In this document: positions 17,166 through 25,181 of the stretch, piece by piece
How the letters are laid out: each line of letters begins with the position of its first letter
How positions within the stretch are numbered: position 1 is the first letter of the stretch
NCBI GenBank assembly: GCA_021648525.1
Contig: JAKISP010000003.1
Coordinates: 1-64,000 of the forward strand
Reading direction: 5' to 3'
DNA length: 64,000 nt
DNA from: Gammaproteobacteria bacterium
GTDB taxonomy: Bacteria > Pseudomonadota > Gammaproteobacteria > SZUA-140
The notes under the pieces: model-generated
Seen by the model: the letters and a program-made list of their open reading frames with translations, nothing else
Told to the model about the DNA's origin: nothing
Databases searched by the model: none
Translations under genes and position numbers: made by a program

Positions 17166-17194
17166 AAAGCCGCTCGTTAGAGCGGTTTTTTTTT
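17166..17194 (+). terminator. rho-independent terminator of the ccoN/ccoO operon
   Basis: CCGCTC (17170-17175) pairs with GAGCGG (17180-17185) across a GTTA loop and is followed by nine T. An A-run precedes it. Confidence 0.93.
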
Positions 17195-17196
17195 GA

Positions 17197-17259
17197 GCGA
17201 CAGTCAATTGTCAATGGGATATAATTTACAGTACTTTAGTATGGTACTGTTCGCGAACA
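17197..17259 (+). promoter_or_regulatory. promoter with palindromic operator-like sites
   Basis: GCGACA at 17197-17202 and TATAAT at 17220-17225 are 17 bp apart. Just downstream, ACAGTAC-N9-GTACTGT (17228-17250) and a perfect 12-bp palindrome TGTTCGCGAACA (17248-17259) cover the expected start site and early leader. This looks like a regulated promoter for the operon starting at 17276. The regulator is unknown. Confidence 0.55.
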
Positions 17260-17275
17260 AAAGTGTATTTATGAA

Positions 17276-17620
17276 ATGATTTTTGATTTAATTGGTAATA
17301 GTTCATTCTTGGCTAAGCTTTGGCTATATCTCAATGAGGCCATGTTTACGGTTCAGGAAGTTGCTGATAATAGGCTACTTGGAATTGATATGAGTATTGA
17401 GGGGCTGCGCTCTCAATCATTCAGTGTTGGTATATTTGTATTTTTAGTCATATCACTTATTTTCTTTTCGATGATAATTTATTTTTATTTACCTCGAGGA
17501 AAAGATAATAAAAACAAGTTAAAAACTGGCGAAAAGGTAATGTTTGGCGCGATAATATCAGGGATTTTTATCGCAATCGGAATGGGCTGGTTACAGCTTA
17601 TTGAAGGGTACTTATTGTAG
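17276..17620 (+). CDS. unknown two-helix membrane protein
   Basis: A 114-residue protein with helices near residues 51-72 and 89-107. Just before the second helix is KTGEKVMFG (83-91), nearly the same as the K-x-G-E-K-[VI]-x-[FL]-G that starts both monoheme cytochromes c in this region, so this protein may share ancestry with their anchors. No ribosome site is evident before the ATG. It begins the second respiratory operon (17276-20651). No family was recognised. Confidence 0.6.
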   Translation: MIFDLIGNSSFLAKLWLYLNEAMFTVQEVADNRLLGIDMSIEGLRSQSFSVGIFVFLVISLIFFSMIIYFYLPRGKDNKNKLKTGEKVMFGAIISGIFIAIGMGWLQLIEGYLL

Positions 17621-17629
17621 GGGTGGAAT

Positions 17630-17920
17630 GTGAAAGAATATATGCAATCATTGCCGGATGGCTGGACCATTTACTTATGGATGGTGGCAGCTGCCGGTAT
17701 TTTAATCGGAGCAGCATTTCTGCTCCGCTGGGGATTCAAAAACAACCAGTTTGATGAAGATATCAAATACGTTGTTTTTGATGATGACGATGTCGATAAA
17801 ATGAGCGATGAAGATTTTAAAAAATATAAAGAAGTAACGAAAAAACAGGAAAAACTACGCGAAGACGTATTGAAAAAACGGGCAGAGCAGAAGCTAGAAA
17901 AACAAAATGAAAAAAGGTGA
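17630..17920 (+). CDS. ccoS: CcoS-like cbb3 oxidase assembly protein
   Basis: A 96-residue protein from GTG 17630. One helix (about 13-34) is followed by RWGFKNNQFDEDIKYVVFDD, matching the CcoS hallmark of an aromatic/Gly, GQFDD-like and ILFDDD. CcoS is needed to place cofactors in cbb3 oxidase. Usual CcoS proteins are 50-70 residues; this one has an added charged coiled-coil-like tail rich in Lys and Glu. It overlaps the cytochrome gene that follows by 14 bp. Confidence 0.75.
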   Translation: MKEYMQSLPDGWTIYLWMVAAAGILIGAAFLLRWGFKNNQFDEDIKYVVFDDDDVDKMSDEDFKKYKEVTKKQEKLREDVLKKRAEQKLEKQNEKR

Positions 17921-18398
17921 AAAAGTAATTTTTGGTCTGGTCGGTTTAATTGCGATTGTATCCATTACCAATCAGGTATGGCAGACCGCAAATATTACTG
18001 AAGAAGATCCTGGAATCCCATATTACACGACGGCCTCTATAGAGCTGAAAAGCAAAGCGGGTAAGTTGTTGAGAGAAAATTCATGTAAAGAGTGTCATAA
18101 ACTTTTCTTTTTAAACAATCTGACTCAAAATGTTCCATCCCCATCGTTAGATGGTATTGGTTCACTGAGAGAAGAAGCGTGGTTTTATGATTATTTTTCT
18201 GCAGAAAATCCGCAGGAAATCATTCCATCAAGGTTAAAGGCTCGTTTTCAGATGCCTTCATTTTCGCATCTTCCTGAAGAGGAGCGTAGGGTGTTAGCCG
18301 CGTACATGGCGAGTCTTAAGGTAGAGGACTGGTATCTTGAAGAGACGCGGAAAGCAGCATATGAGAAACGTACCGGTGAAGCGTATCAACCTGAGTAG
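17907..18398 (+). CDS. membrane-anchored monoheme cytochrome c (paralogue 2)
   Basis: A 163-residue protein with an N-terminal helix (about 8-26) preceded by KKGEKVIFG, and a periplasmic heme domain with CKECH and the downstream SLDGIGSLREEAW segment shared with the cytochrome at 10509. A normal Met-Pro axial-ligand motif is present (ARFQMPSFSHLP). It is a likely electron carrier of the oxidase system. The gene starts inside the end of ccoS, so translation is probably coupled. Confidence 0.85.
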   Translation: MKKGEKVIFGLVGLIAIVSITNQVWQTANITEEDPGIPYYTTASIELKSKAGKLLRENSCKECHKLFFLNNLTQNVPSPSLDGIGSLREEAWFYDYFSAENPQEIIPSRLKARFQMPSFSHLPEEERRVLAAYMASLKVEDWYLEETRKAAYEKRTGEAYQPE

Positions 18399-18403
18399 AT
18401 ATT

Positions 18404-18892
18404 ATGTCGTTTAGATCCATCGTTAGAATGTCTCCCAAAGATATCGTATGGAGTATATTTGCTGTGCTCGTTGGTGCGGCAGTTATCTATGTCGGCGATC
18501 GCTTGATGGGAATAAGTTTAGAGGTGTTTTATGGCGTTCAGACATTTAACCCGATGTGGATCATTACTTTATTCTTTGTCCCATTTGTAGCGGGTGTTAT
18601 CGTTTCACTGATATTTGGCCTGGGGGGTAAAATATTAGCTTACTTCTCACCCATTATTGTCAGGGTGTATGAGTATAATGCAATCCATGACGTTCGATTT
18701 GATTTGCCAGACGGAGTGACGTTGTTACCAGTAGGTTACTGGATTCTGATAGTGATTCTGGCGGTTGAAGCTGCAGCGATTGGCGGTGTGATAGGTGAAA
18801 TTGTTAATAAGAAGGTTTATGGCCGTTCGGCCAAATCAAAACTCCACAAGCGTTACCAGAAAAAACAGAATGATTCATCAGATAACGTGTAA
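18404..18892 (+). CDS. unknown three-helix membrane protein
   Basis: A 162-residue protein with three hydrophobic helices (about 13-33, 48-78 and 107-132) and a Lys-rich C-terminus. No cofactor motif is visible and no family was recognised. It follows the cytochrome by 5 bp and precedes the SUMF-like gene, so it belongs to the same operon. Probably a structural or assembly component of the respiratory complex. Confidence 0.6.
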   Translation: MSFRSIVRMSPKDIVWSIFAVLVGAAVIYVGDRLMGISLEVFYGVQTFNPMWIITLFFVPFVAGVIVSLIFGLGGKILAYFSPIIVRVYEYNAIHDVRFDLPDGVTLLPVGYWILIVILAVEAAAIGGVIGEIVNKKVYGRSAKSKLHKRYQKKQNDSSDNV

Positions 18893-18930
18893 TTATTTTT
18901 CCTAATGATGACATAAGATACGTAGTAATT

Positions 18931-19986
18931 ATGAATATGATAAATAACCAGGTGCCTTTGAATGAAGAGCAGCGGATGATCCGCAAGCGTTATATTGGCG
19001 CGACCTTTGTGACATGCATTGTACTTTCTCTCGTTGGTGGAACAATTCACGTGCTGGAGCTTGGCTCTAATCGAATGCATGACATGCGTGATAAAGCGGG
19101 TATCGACCTGGCGGATGAGCATGACCATATTCGTGCGGCTGGTGAGGAGTTGTTCAGGCAGGTGGATTTTGAGTTTGGTGTTGAGCAACAGACGAGCTAC
19201 AAGATTGACGAAGCTGAAGCGCTTTTAACGCCAGAGCAGTGGGCGGAGGTTGATCAAACAATTCTGATACCCGCAGGTGAGTTTCTAATGGGCACAGATC
19301 GTAAGCAGTCGAATATTTATAATCGCCCACAACACAGCATTTATACAGATGCATATAGAATTGATAAATATGCGGTAACCAATGCGCAATACGCTCGCTT
19401 TGTCGCAGCAACGGGACATCGTCCACCGCTTGACTGGAAGGATGGACAAATTGCTGAAGGCAAGGAGCTTCATCCTGTAACGATGGTCTCATGGCAAAAT
19501 GCATCCGACTACGCGGCATGGGCTGGTAAACGCCTACCAACGGAAGCTGAGTGGGAAAAAGCAGCGCGTGGTACCGATGGAAGGCGTTGGCCCTGGGGTG
19601 ATACTATGGAGCCTGATCGACTCAATACCTATTATAACGTTGGAAGTACAACTGTTTATGATGCCTACCCAGAGGGCGTTAGTCCTTATGGTGTGTTTGA
19701 TATGGTTGGTAATGTGAGTGAGTGGACCTCCGATGATTTTACTGCCTATGAAGGCAGCGCGGCGCCTACCAATATATTTGTAGCGAAAAGGGCTAAAGAA
19801 CCGCGCCAGGGTGCTGCTAAGGCGATGAAAATGGCCGAATTTGAAGCGACGGACCTACCTTACAAGGTGCTACGTGGTGGCTCCTGGAAAGGAGACCCAT
19901 TCTCGACTGCTACATACCATCGAAACTATGCATGGCCGAATTTTGCATCTGATTTTTTCGGCTTTAGGTGTGCTCAAACACCGTAA
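18931..19986 (+). CDS. membrane-anchored SUMF/FGE-fold protein
   Basis: A 351-residue protein with one N-terminal helix (about 22-43), a helical linker, and a C-terminal formylglycine-generating-enzyme-type (SUMF1) domain: IPAGEFLMGTD, YAVTNAQYARFVAATG, RLPTEAEWEKAARG, FDMVGNVSEWTSD, VLRGGSWKGDPF and FFGFRC. The catalytic cysteine pair of true aerobic FGEs is not seen; the only Cys of the domain end is in GFRC. So a binding or structural role, as for NirV-like proteins near respiratory genes, is more likely than sulfatase activation. It would face the periplasm. Confidence 0.8.
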   Translation: MNMINNQVPLNEEQRMIRKRYIGATFVTCIVLSLVGGTIHVLELGSNRMHDMRDKAGIDLADEHDHIRAAGEELFRQVDFEFGVEQQTSYKIDEAEALLTPEQWAEVDQTILIPAGEFLMGTDRKQSNIYNRPQHSIYTDAYRIDKYAVTNAQYARFVAATGHRPPLDWKDGQIAEGKELHPVTMVSWQNASDYAAWAGKRLPTEAEWEKAARGTDGRRWPWGDTMEPDRLNTYYNVGSTTVYDAYPEGVSPYGVFDMVGNVSEWTSDDFTAYEGSAAPTNIFVAKRAKEPRQGAAKAMKMAEFEATDLPYKVLRGGSWKGDPFSTATYHRNYAWPNFASDFFGFRCAQTP

Positions 19987-20001
19987 TTTACAGGTCTTAA
20001 T

Positions 20002-20274
20002 ATGAAACGCATTTTATCTATCTTTTTTGTTGCCGGTCTCGCCGCAGCGCCTGCCGTCTGTTTGGCCGCTGACAGTTATCGTTGGTTGCATGTGACGATT
20101 GATACGCCATGGATGATCTTCCTTTTTTTACTGCCAATGGTGCTAATTCCTGCGATATTAATGGCTGTCCTTTACTGGAAATTTGCAGGTACGACACCTG
20201 AGTCTCGTAAAAGAGAAGAAGCCAGGCTAGCAGCCTCCAAAGATCGAGCAAAACAGAGTGAGTCGACTGATTAA
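20002..20274 (+). CDS. small secreted/membrane protein of the oxidase operon
   Basis: A 90-residue protein with a signal peptide (cleavage likely after VCLA-A, near residue 22), one helix (about 36-56, with several Pro), and a charged Lys/Glu/Arg tail on the cytoplasmic side. The form resembles small oxidase subunits with a cleaved leader. No family was recognised. Its stop codon overlaps the next gene's start. Confidence 0.58.
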   Translation: MKRILSIFFVAGLAAAPAVCLAADSYRWLHVTIDTPWMIFLFLLPMVLIPAILMAVLYWKFAGTTPESRKREEARLAASKDRAKQSESTD

Positions 20275-20651
20275 TGAAATTTTTATCTCGGGTTTCAATG
20301 CTATTTGTTTTGTTAACATCGGTGCTGCTCTCAAGCATGAGTACGTCTGTGCTTGCCGCCGATGAATCAGGTGCCGATAATTCTCATGCGGTACTCGCGC
20401 CTTTTATTGATAAAGAAGAAGTACTTGGTGAGGCGGTTGCGATTGATGATGAGCAGAAACATAAGATTCTATTTTACATGGGTGTTCTCTTATTAATATT
20501 AATCGTGACGACAGCTGTGATTGGTTTACGGATGGCGCTATTTGGTAAAAAACTTTTTGTACCGCATATGATTTCCGCAGGTTTTACGGTTTTCCTGGCA
20601 TTCGCGCATGCGGTAACCGCAATTGTCTGGTTTTTTCCCTTTAAACTGTAA
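20274..20651 (+). CDS. small membrane protein with signal peptide and two helices
   Basis: A 125-residue protein. A signal peptide (cleavage near SVLA-A, residue 28) is followed by an acidic periplasmic segment and two helices (about 63-84 and 97-118). His residues lie near the second (LFVPHM and FAFAHAV-like positions), which might bind a cofactor, though this is a guess. Last gene of the operon that starts at 17276; a weak hairpin follows at about 20658-20684. Confidence 0.58.
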   Translation: MKFLSRVSMLFVLLTSVLLSSMSTSVLAADESGADNSHAVLAPFIDKEEVLGEAVAIDDEQKHKILFYMGVLLLILIVTTAVIGLRMALFGKKLFVPHMISAGFTVFLAFAHAVTAIVWFFPFKL

Positions 20652-20781
20652 ATCTTCAACGCGCCTCCATGGCGCGGTTGATGTTTCCCTCTAGTCGCTG
20701 ATACCCTGGTTTATTTGCTCTAGCCCTTTTTTATGACGGGCTTGCAGTGGCAATTGTTTCAAAGGATAAGTGGGGTAAACT

Positions 20782-23409
20782 TTGTTGTATTCCATTCAAA
20801 AAAGAAGCGTATGGTGGGCCTGGTCGCTCGCGATCGTTTATGCAATGTCTGGTATGGCAGCACTCTCGTATGAGGTGTTGTGGGCGCGCATGTTATCGCT
20901 TCAGTTTGGCGTTAGCATCTTTGGTATTGTTGTTACCGTTTCTGCGTTCATGACGGGTCTGGGTGGTGGTAGCTTGCTTGGTGCGCGCTTCGTACAGACA
21001 TTACGTAACCCCCTTTTAATTCTTGCTTTACTCGAAGTCGCCGTGGCTCTGTTTGCCTGGTTTACACCACAGCTTTTTCAGGCGATTGATTTATGGATCG
21101 GAATGAGCGCAGAGGATGGTGGTCTGCTGCAGTGGTATGGACTCCAGGGGCTGGTTGTCTTTCTTGTTTTATTTATCCCGGCGTTTGCTTTAGGGCTTGG
21201 TTTTCCAATGGTGCTTGCAATGATCGTGGATAGTGACGTCTCGCTTAGTAAGGCCTATGCACTGAATACATTGGGTGGTGCGCTTGGTGCGTTAGTGCCG
21301 CTTGGGTTGTTACCACTATTTGGCTGGACGGTGTCGATTCGTCTTGTTGCGATACTAGGGTTTACTGTTGCCCTGATGATATTTCTACTTTCGCGTGGTA
21401 CCAAAGCAATACCTTGTGAGGAAAACGGTTCTCATACAACCACGCAATGGCTAGCGAGTCGTTATCTGCTTGCATACGCCGGGATTGGTGCGGCTGCGTT
21501 GATTCTTCAAGTAGCCTGGACGCGGCTCTTTGGCATGATTTTGTTGCGAACAGAATATGTGCTGGCGGTAATGCTGGCGATATTTTTAGTGGGTATCGCA
21601 TTGGGTAGCGCGTTGGTACGGCGGCATTCATCATCGAACTGGTTGTCATTATTACCTGTGATTGCTGCAACATTTGCGGTGCTGACGCTATGGGGTTTGC
21701 CTTACCTTGCTGAGTGGGCAGAGGATGCGCAGTATCAATCGTTATTTGATGCGCTATGGCGACAATCGCTTATATTGGCACTGCTGACACTACCGGTAAC
21801 ATTGGCGTTAGGCGCATGGCTACCGCTACTGGTTGCGTATCATCAGTCTGGCGAGCAGTCACAAAGCAGGTCGGTAGGTGCGCAGTTATACGGTGCAAAT
21901 TCGCTTGGTGCTGCATTGGGTGCACTTGCGACCGGCTTCATTTTACTACCACTTATCGGTGCGCCAGGCACCATTATACTGGCGGGAGTGATGTTGTTTG
22001 TTTGTGGCATGACCTGGGTTCAGTCAAGTCGGTTATGGTTGACGGGATTGTTGGTGATTGCGTTGGCGACACCGGTGATTCATTTACCAGCAGTGAATGT
22101 GTTGTTGCCACAAACACAGGTTGGCACCGAGGATCTTTATCGCCATGAAGATGCCGTCTCTATTACGCATGTGATTGAACGTCAGGATGGCCAACGCTTA
22201 TTGCTCGGAGACCTGCAGCGGATGGATGCTTCATCTGATCCCGCTGCGGTAGTTGCACAGATGAACCAGGCGCGCCTGCCATTATTGCTGCACCCAGCAC
22301 CATCATCGGTACTCTTTCTTGGCATTGGCACGGGTATTTCAGCCGCTGGCTCACTTCCCTATCCCGGTTTAATGCGTACTGGCGTGGAGTTATCTCAAGG
22401 AGCGATTGATGCTGCCTCTGAACTGTTTGAGCCAGTCAATGGCGGGGTCATGCAGCAGATGACTATTGTGCGTGATGATGCACGTCGTTTTCTGCGTGCT
22501 GATGGTGACCAGTATGATGTCATTATCGGTGATCTATTCCATCCTGATCTTGTTGGGCGTAGCGCGCTGCTGTCAGTACAGCAATTTGAACGTGCCAGCG
22601 AGCGCCTGAGTGACGGTGGGCTGTTTGTACAGTGGCTAGCGCTGAATCAATTTGATGCTCGTTCGCTGAGTATCGTGTTGCGTAGTTTCGAGCAGATTTT
22701 TCCGCAGGCAATGCTGTTTATTGATGGTTTCAGGGTTGGGATGGTGGGGCCAAAAGGTGAGTTTGGTGGGGCACCCGCGGTATTGGCTAACTTGAAGCGC
22801 CTGAGTGTTGAGCAGCAGGCAGCAGCGACCGGTGGCGAGGGGGGCTGGACCTGGCTAGGGCGCTTTTGGGGCCAGATTAACGAAGGGCAGGGGGTGGTGC
22901 AGGATGAATGGGCACCTCAACTGGAATATGCTTTGCCTCGACTGCGCTTTAGCGATGGGGGTGCCTTGCCTCAGTTACTCGCTTCCTTGCTGAATAAACG
23001 CCCATCACTGGATGAAGCGGTGACATTGCTGCAGATAGCAGATGATCAGCGAGAGCAATTTGAGCGTAGTTACGTTGCGACTGGATTAGCGGTACAGGGA
23101 TGGTTAGCATCGATCCAGGGTGATTCAAGTGAAGCGCAGCGCCTCATACGCTTTGCCTATGAGGCTAACCCGCAGGATCACTGGATTGGCTTTGATCTTG
23201 CGGATGCGATGTGGCAGACTTTTTCCGGGATGATGGCTCAGGGCAGAGATGAGCGCCAGTCATTGCAGGCGATTCTACAGGTACGCCCTGATCACGAGAT
23301 GGCATTGAAAGCGATGTGGCAGCTTGAGTTGCGAGAGGGCAATGTAGTACAGGCTGAGGAGTATCGTATGCAAATTAAGGCGATTAGCCCGCTAGGGCGT
23401 GATATTTAA
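20782..23409 (+). CDS. membrane protein fused to a spermidine-synthase-like domain
   Basis: An 875-residue protein, apparently starting at TTG 20782 (GGGG a few bases upstream; the start is uncertain). The first half has about fourteen helices in two similar blocks, like MFS-type SpeE-related membrane proteins. Residues near 500-680 form a Rossmann methyltransferase/aminopropyltransferase-like domain (VLFLGIGTGISAAG, YDVIIGDLFHPDL). A helical C-terminal tail follows. Several acidic residues used by true spermidine synthases are not evident, so polyamine synthesis is doubtful. It sits between two parts of the oxidase region and ends at a strong terminator. Confidence 0.72.
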   Translation: MLYSIQKRSVWWAWSLAIVYAMSGMAALSYEVLWARMLSLQFGVSIFGIVVTVSAFMTGLGGGSLLGARFVQTLRNPLLILALLEVAVALFAWFTPQLFQAIDLWIGMSAEDGGLLQWYGLQGLVVFLVLFIPAFALGLGFPMVLAMIVDSDVSLSKAYALNTLGGALGALVPLGLLPLFGWTVSIRLVAILGFTVALMIFLLSRGTKAIPCEENGSHTTTQWLASRYLLAYAGIGAAALILQVAWTRLFGMILLRTEYVLAVMLAIFLVGIALGSALVRRHSSSNWLSLLPVIAATFAVLTLWGLPYLAEWAEDAQYQSLFDALWRQSLILALLTLPVTLALGAWLPLLVAYHQSGEQSQSRSVGAQLYGANSLGAALGALATGFILLPLIGAPGTIILAGVMLFVCGMTWVQSSRLWLTGLLVIALATPVIHLPAVNVLLPQTQVGTEDLYRHEDAVSITHVIERQDGQRLLLGDLQRMDASSDPAAVVAQMNQARLPLLLHPAPSSVLFLGIGTGISAAGSLPYPGLMRTGVELSQGAIDAASELFEPVNGGVMQQMTIVRDDARRFLRADGDQYDVIIGDLFHPDLVGRSALLSVQQFERASERLSDGGLFVQWLALNQFDARSLSIVLRSFEQIFPQAMLFIDGFRVGMVGPKGEFGGAPAVLANLKRLSVEQQAAATGGEGGWTWLGRFWGQINEGQGVVQDEWAPQLEYALPRLRFSDGGALPQLLASLLNKRPSLDEAVTLLQIADDQREQFERSYVATGLAVQGWLASIQGDSSEAQRLIRFAYEANPQDHWIGFDLADAMWQTFSGMMAQGRDERQSLQAILQVRPDHEMALKAMWQLELREGNVVQAEEYRMQIKAISPLGRDI

Positions 23410-23431
23410 GGGTGTTTTAGGAATTTCAGAC

Positions 23432-23461
23432 GAAAAAAAACCCGGTATGCCGGGATTTTTT
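23432..23461. terminator. bidirectional rho-independent terminator
   Basis: CCCGG (23441-23445) pairs with CCGGG (23450-23454) across TATG. The stem is flanked by an A-run on the left and a T-run on the right, so it can end both the rightward 875-residue gene and the leftward 42-residue gene. Confidence 0.88.
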
Positions 23462-23483
23462 TATCCGTTGTCGGGGGACTGGC

Positions 23484-23612
23484 TTATTGGCCTTCACCGC
23501 GACGCTTGATAACATCTCTGAATGCAGTATCAGAAACTAGATACGAACCAACGATCAGAAATAAAAATATACCAAGTGGAATCAAAATGTTTACACCAAT
23601 TTGCTCAATCAT
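23484..23612 (-). CDS. 42-residue single-helix membrane miniprotein
   Basis: Minus-strand gene starting at ATG 23610-23612, with GAGGAGAGGG directly before it. The product begins MIEQIGVNILIPLGIFLFLI, continues through one helix, and ends in a basic tail (DVIKRRGEGQ). The terminator at 23432 follows. It is the fifth very short membrane protein of the oxidase region and may be a small subunit or assembly aid. Confidence 0.6.
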   Translation of the reverse strand: MIEQIGVNILIPLGIFLFLIVGSYLVSDTAFRDVIKRRGEGQ

Positions 23613-23653
23613 AGCCCTCTCCTCTAAAATATCTTGTTATTGTCAGGCCTGAT

Positions 23654-23790
23654 GTCCCCGCATCCGGGCCAGACCGAACGCTGACTATATCCAATCTACC
23701 ATCAAAACTCAATAGCTTATATCGATAAGAATGGGGGGGATGCGGGGACGGCGGCGAGAAAATGGCAGATGAAAATCACAGCTATTGAGT
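23654..23790. repeat. two interleaved inverted repeats (pseudoknot-type layout)
   Basis: GTCCCCGCATCC (23654-23665) is the exact complement of 23738-23749, and ACTCAATAGCT (23707-23717) is the exact complement of 23780-23790. The order A, B, A', B' cannot fold as nested hairpins but fits a pseudoknot in RNA, or two overlapping DNA dyads. The element lies in the 255-bp gap between the leftward 42-residue gene and ccoG. Function unknown. Confidence 0.6.
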
Positions 23791-23867
23791 CGAGCTAAAT
23801 AGCTATCTGAGGGCTAAACCGTCAGGTGGTGTGGTAAGCTTAGGTGGTTACGAGGAAGATATTTATT

Positions 23868-25181
23868 ATGAGTGCCAACGAAGCCTTGAGTAAAATCCCG
23901 GTTGTTTCCACGGGGTCAAAACAAGCAACCCCGCAGCAAGGGCTCTACTGGAAAAACCGCCTGGTTAGATTCGGTTTTATTGTGCTGCTGGTCCTGGTTC
24001 CTATGCTGGGTATCTTTCGTATTGATGTTTCTTCTGGTTTCGTCATTCTTGGGCGACAGATCTGGTTCGCTGATTTCTTTTTAGTCTTTGGTTTCTGGCT
24101 GACAGCGGCTTCTCTTCTGGTGGTTACGTATTCAATGCTGGGCACCGTTTTTTGTGGCTGGGCATGTCCACAGAATACCTTTTCTAGCTGGGCCAATAGC
24201 GTGACTGAAAAGCACCTGGGCAAACGTGCAGTGGTTGACTGGAATAACGAGGTGTCTGCGCGCATCGCTAACGCAAAAAACAAATGGGGCAACTGGGTGC
24301 TACTGAGCATTAAGATGTTGTTGGTTTCGATGGCGCTGGCACTGATCCCGATGCTCTATTTTAATTCGCCGGGGGCCGTCTGGTCATTTGTCACACTCCA
24401 GGAGGATGATCGGCTCGCGGGTTCATTGCACTGGATCTATACCGTTTTTGTTTTTATCGCGTTGGTGAATCTTGCGGTGATTCGCCACTACATGTGTCGC
24501 TACATGTGTATCTATCGCATATGGCAGTACCTGTTTAAAACACGTGATACCCTTCATGTTGAATATGATGAGAGCCGCGCGAGTGAATGCGAAAAATGTA
24601 ACTACTGTGTGACCTCTTGTATGGTGAGTATCGATCCGCGCCAAACTAAAACGTTTGACAGTTGTACTAACTGTGGTGAATGCATCTCTGCCTGTAATAC
24701 ATTGCAAGAGAAAAAAAATAGTGTGGGGCTACTGAGGCTTAAATTTGGTAAACGCAAAAACCGAACGACAGCTGATACAGTAATGATGACCAGTGGTAAG
24801 CAGCGTGCAGTATTAATTACACCAATTTTCCTACTGGGGCTTAGTCTATTTATATGGGGGTTGTGGTCGTACCAGCCATATCAGTTGACTGTCTATCGCG
24901 CTGAGATACTGCATGGTCAGCAGGTCTTAAATTATCGTGTGAATATTGCGAATAAGATCTATGATGAAAAATCGTTGACGATCGAAGTTGAGGGCTTGCC
25001 TGAATCGATGTATTCATTAGAAGCGACAGATGTCACGTTTGAGTCCGCGGGGCGCCAAGATGTCAATTTGAAACTTAGCGACGCTTTGCCAAAAGGTCTG
25101 GTAACATTTATTGTGCGAGTGACGGCCGAAGATGGCTGGACTGCGCATTACCGAATACAGCATTTAGTGGACCGGGGGTAA
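23868..25181 (+). CDS. ccoG: cbb3 oxidase accessory protein CcoG (RdxA/FixG type)
   Basis: A 437-residue membrane iron-sulfur protein. ATG 23868 is chosen because GAGGAAGA lies 8 bases before it; the longer GTG form is unsupported. Five or so helices surround the motif GTVFCGWACPQNTF. Two [4Fe-4S] clusters are indicated by CEKCNYCVTSC and CTNCGECISAC. A C-terminal Ig-like domain follows the last helix. CcoG proteins reduce cupric copper or otherwise assist cbb3 assembly. It overlaps the next gene by one base. Confidence 0.92.
   Translation: MSANEALSKIPVVSTGSKQATPQQGLYWKNRLVRFGFIVLLVLVPMLGIFRIDVSSGFVILGRQIWFADFFLVFGFWLTAASLLVVTYSMLGTVFCGWACPQNTFSSWANSVTEKHLGKRAVVDWNNEVSARIANAKNKWGNWVLLSIKMLLVSMALALIPMLYFNSPGAVWSFVTLQEDDRLAGSLHWIYTVFVFIALVNLAVIRHYMCRYMCIYRIWQYLFKTRDTLHVEYDESRASECEKCNYCVTSCMVSIDPRQTKTFDSCTNCGECISACNTLQEKKNSVGLLRLKFGKRKNRTTADTVMMTSGKQRAVLITPIFLLGLSLFIWGLWSYQPYQLTVYRAEILHGQQVLNYRVNIANKIYDEKSLTIEVEGLPESMYSLEATDVTFESAGRQDVNLKLSDALPKGLVTFIVRVTAEDGWTAHYRIQHLVDRG

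Noticed and set aside
18931-19986. Active formylglycine-generating enzyme for sulfatases
   Set aside because: The catalytic cysteine pair is missing and no sulfatase gene is nearby.
20782-23409. Genuine spermidine synthase
   Set aside because: Only the Rossmann core is recognisable; active-site acidic residues are not evident and no polyamine gene is nearby.
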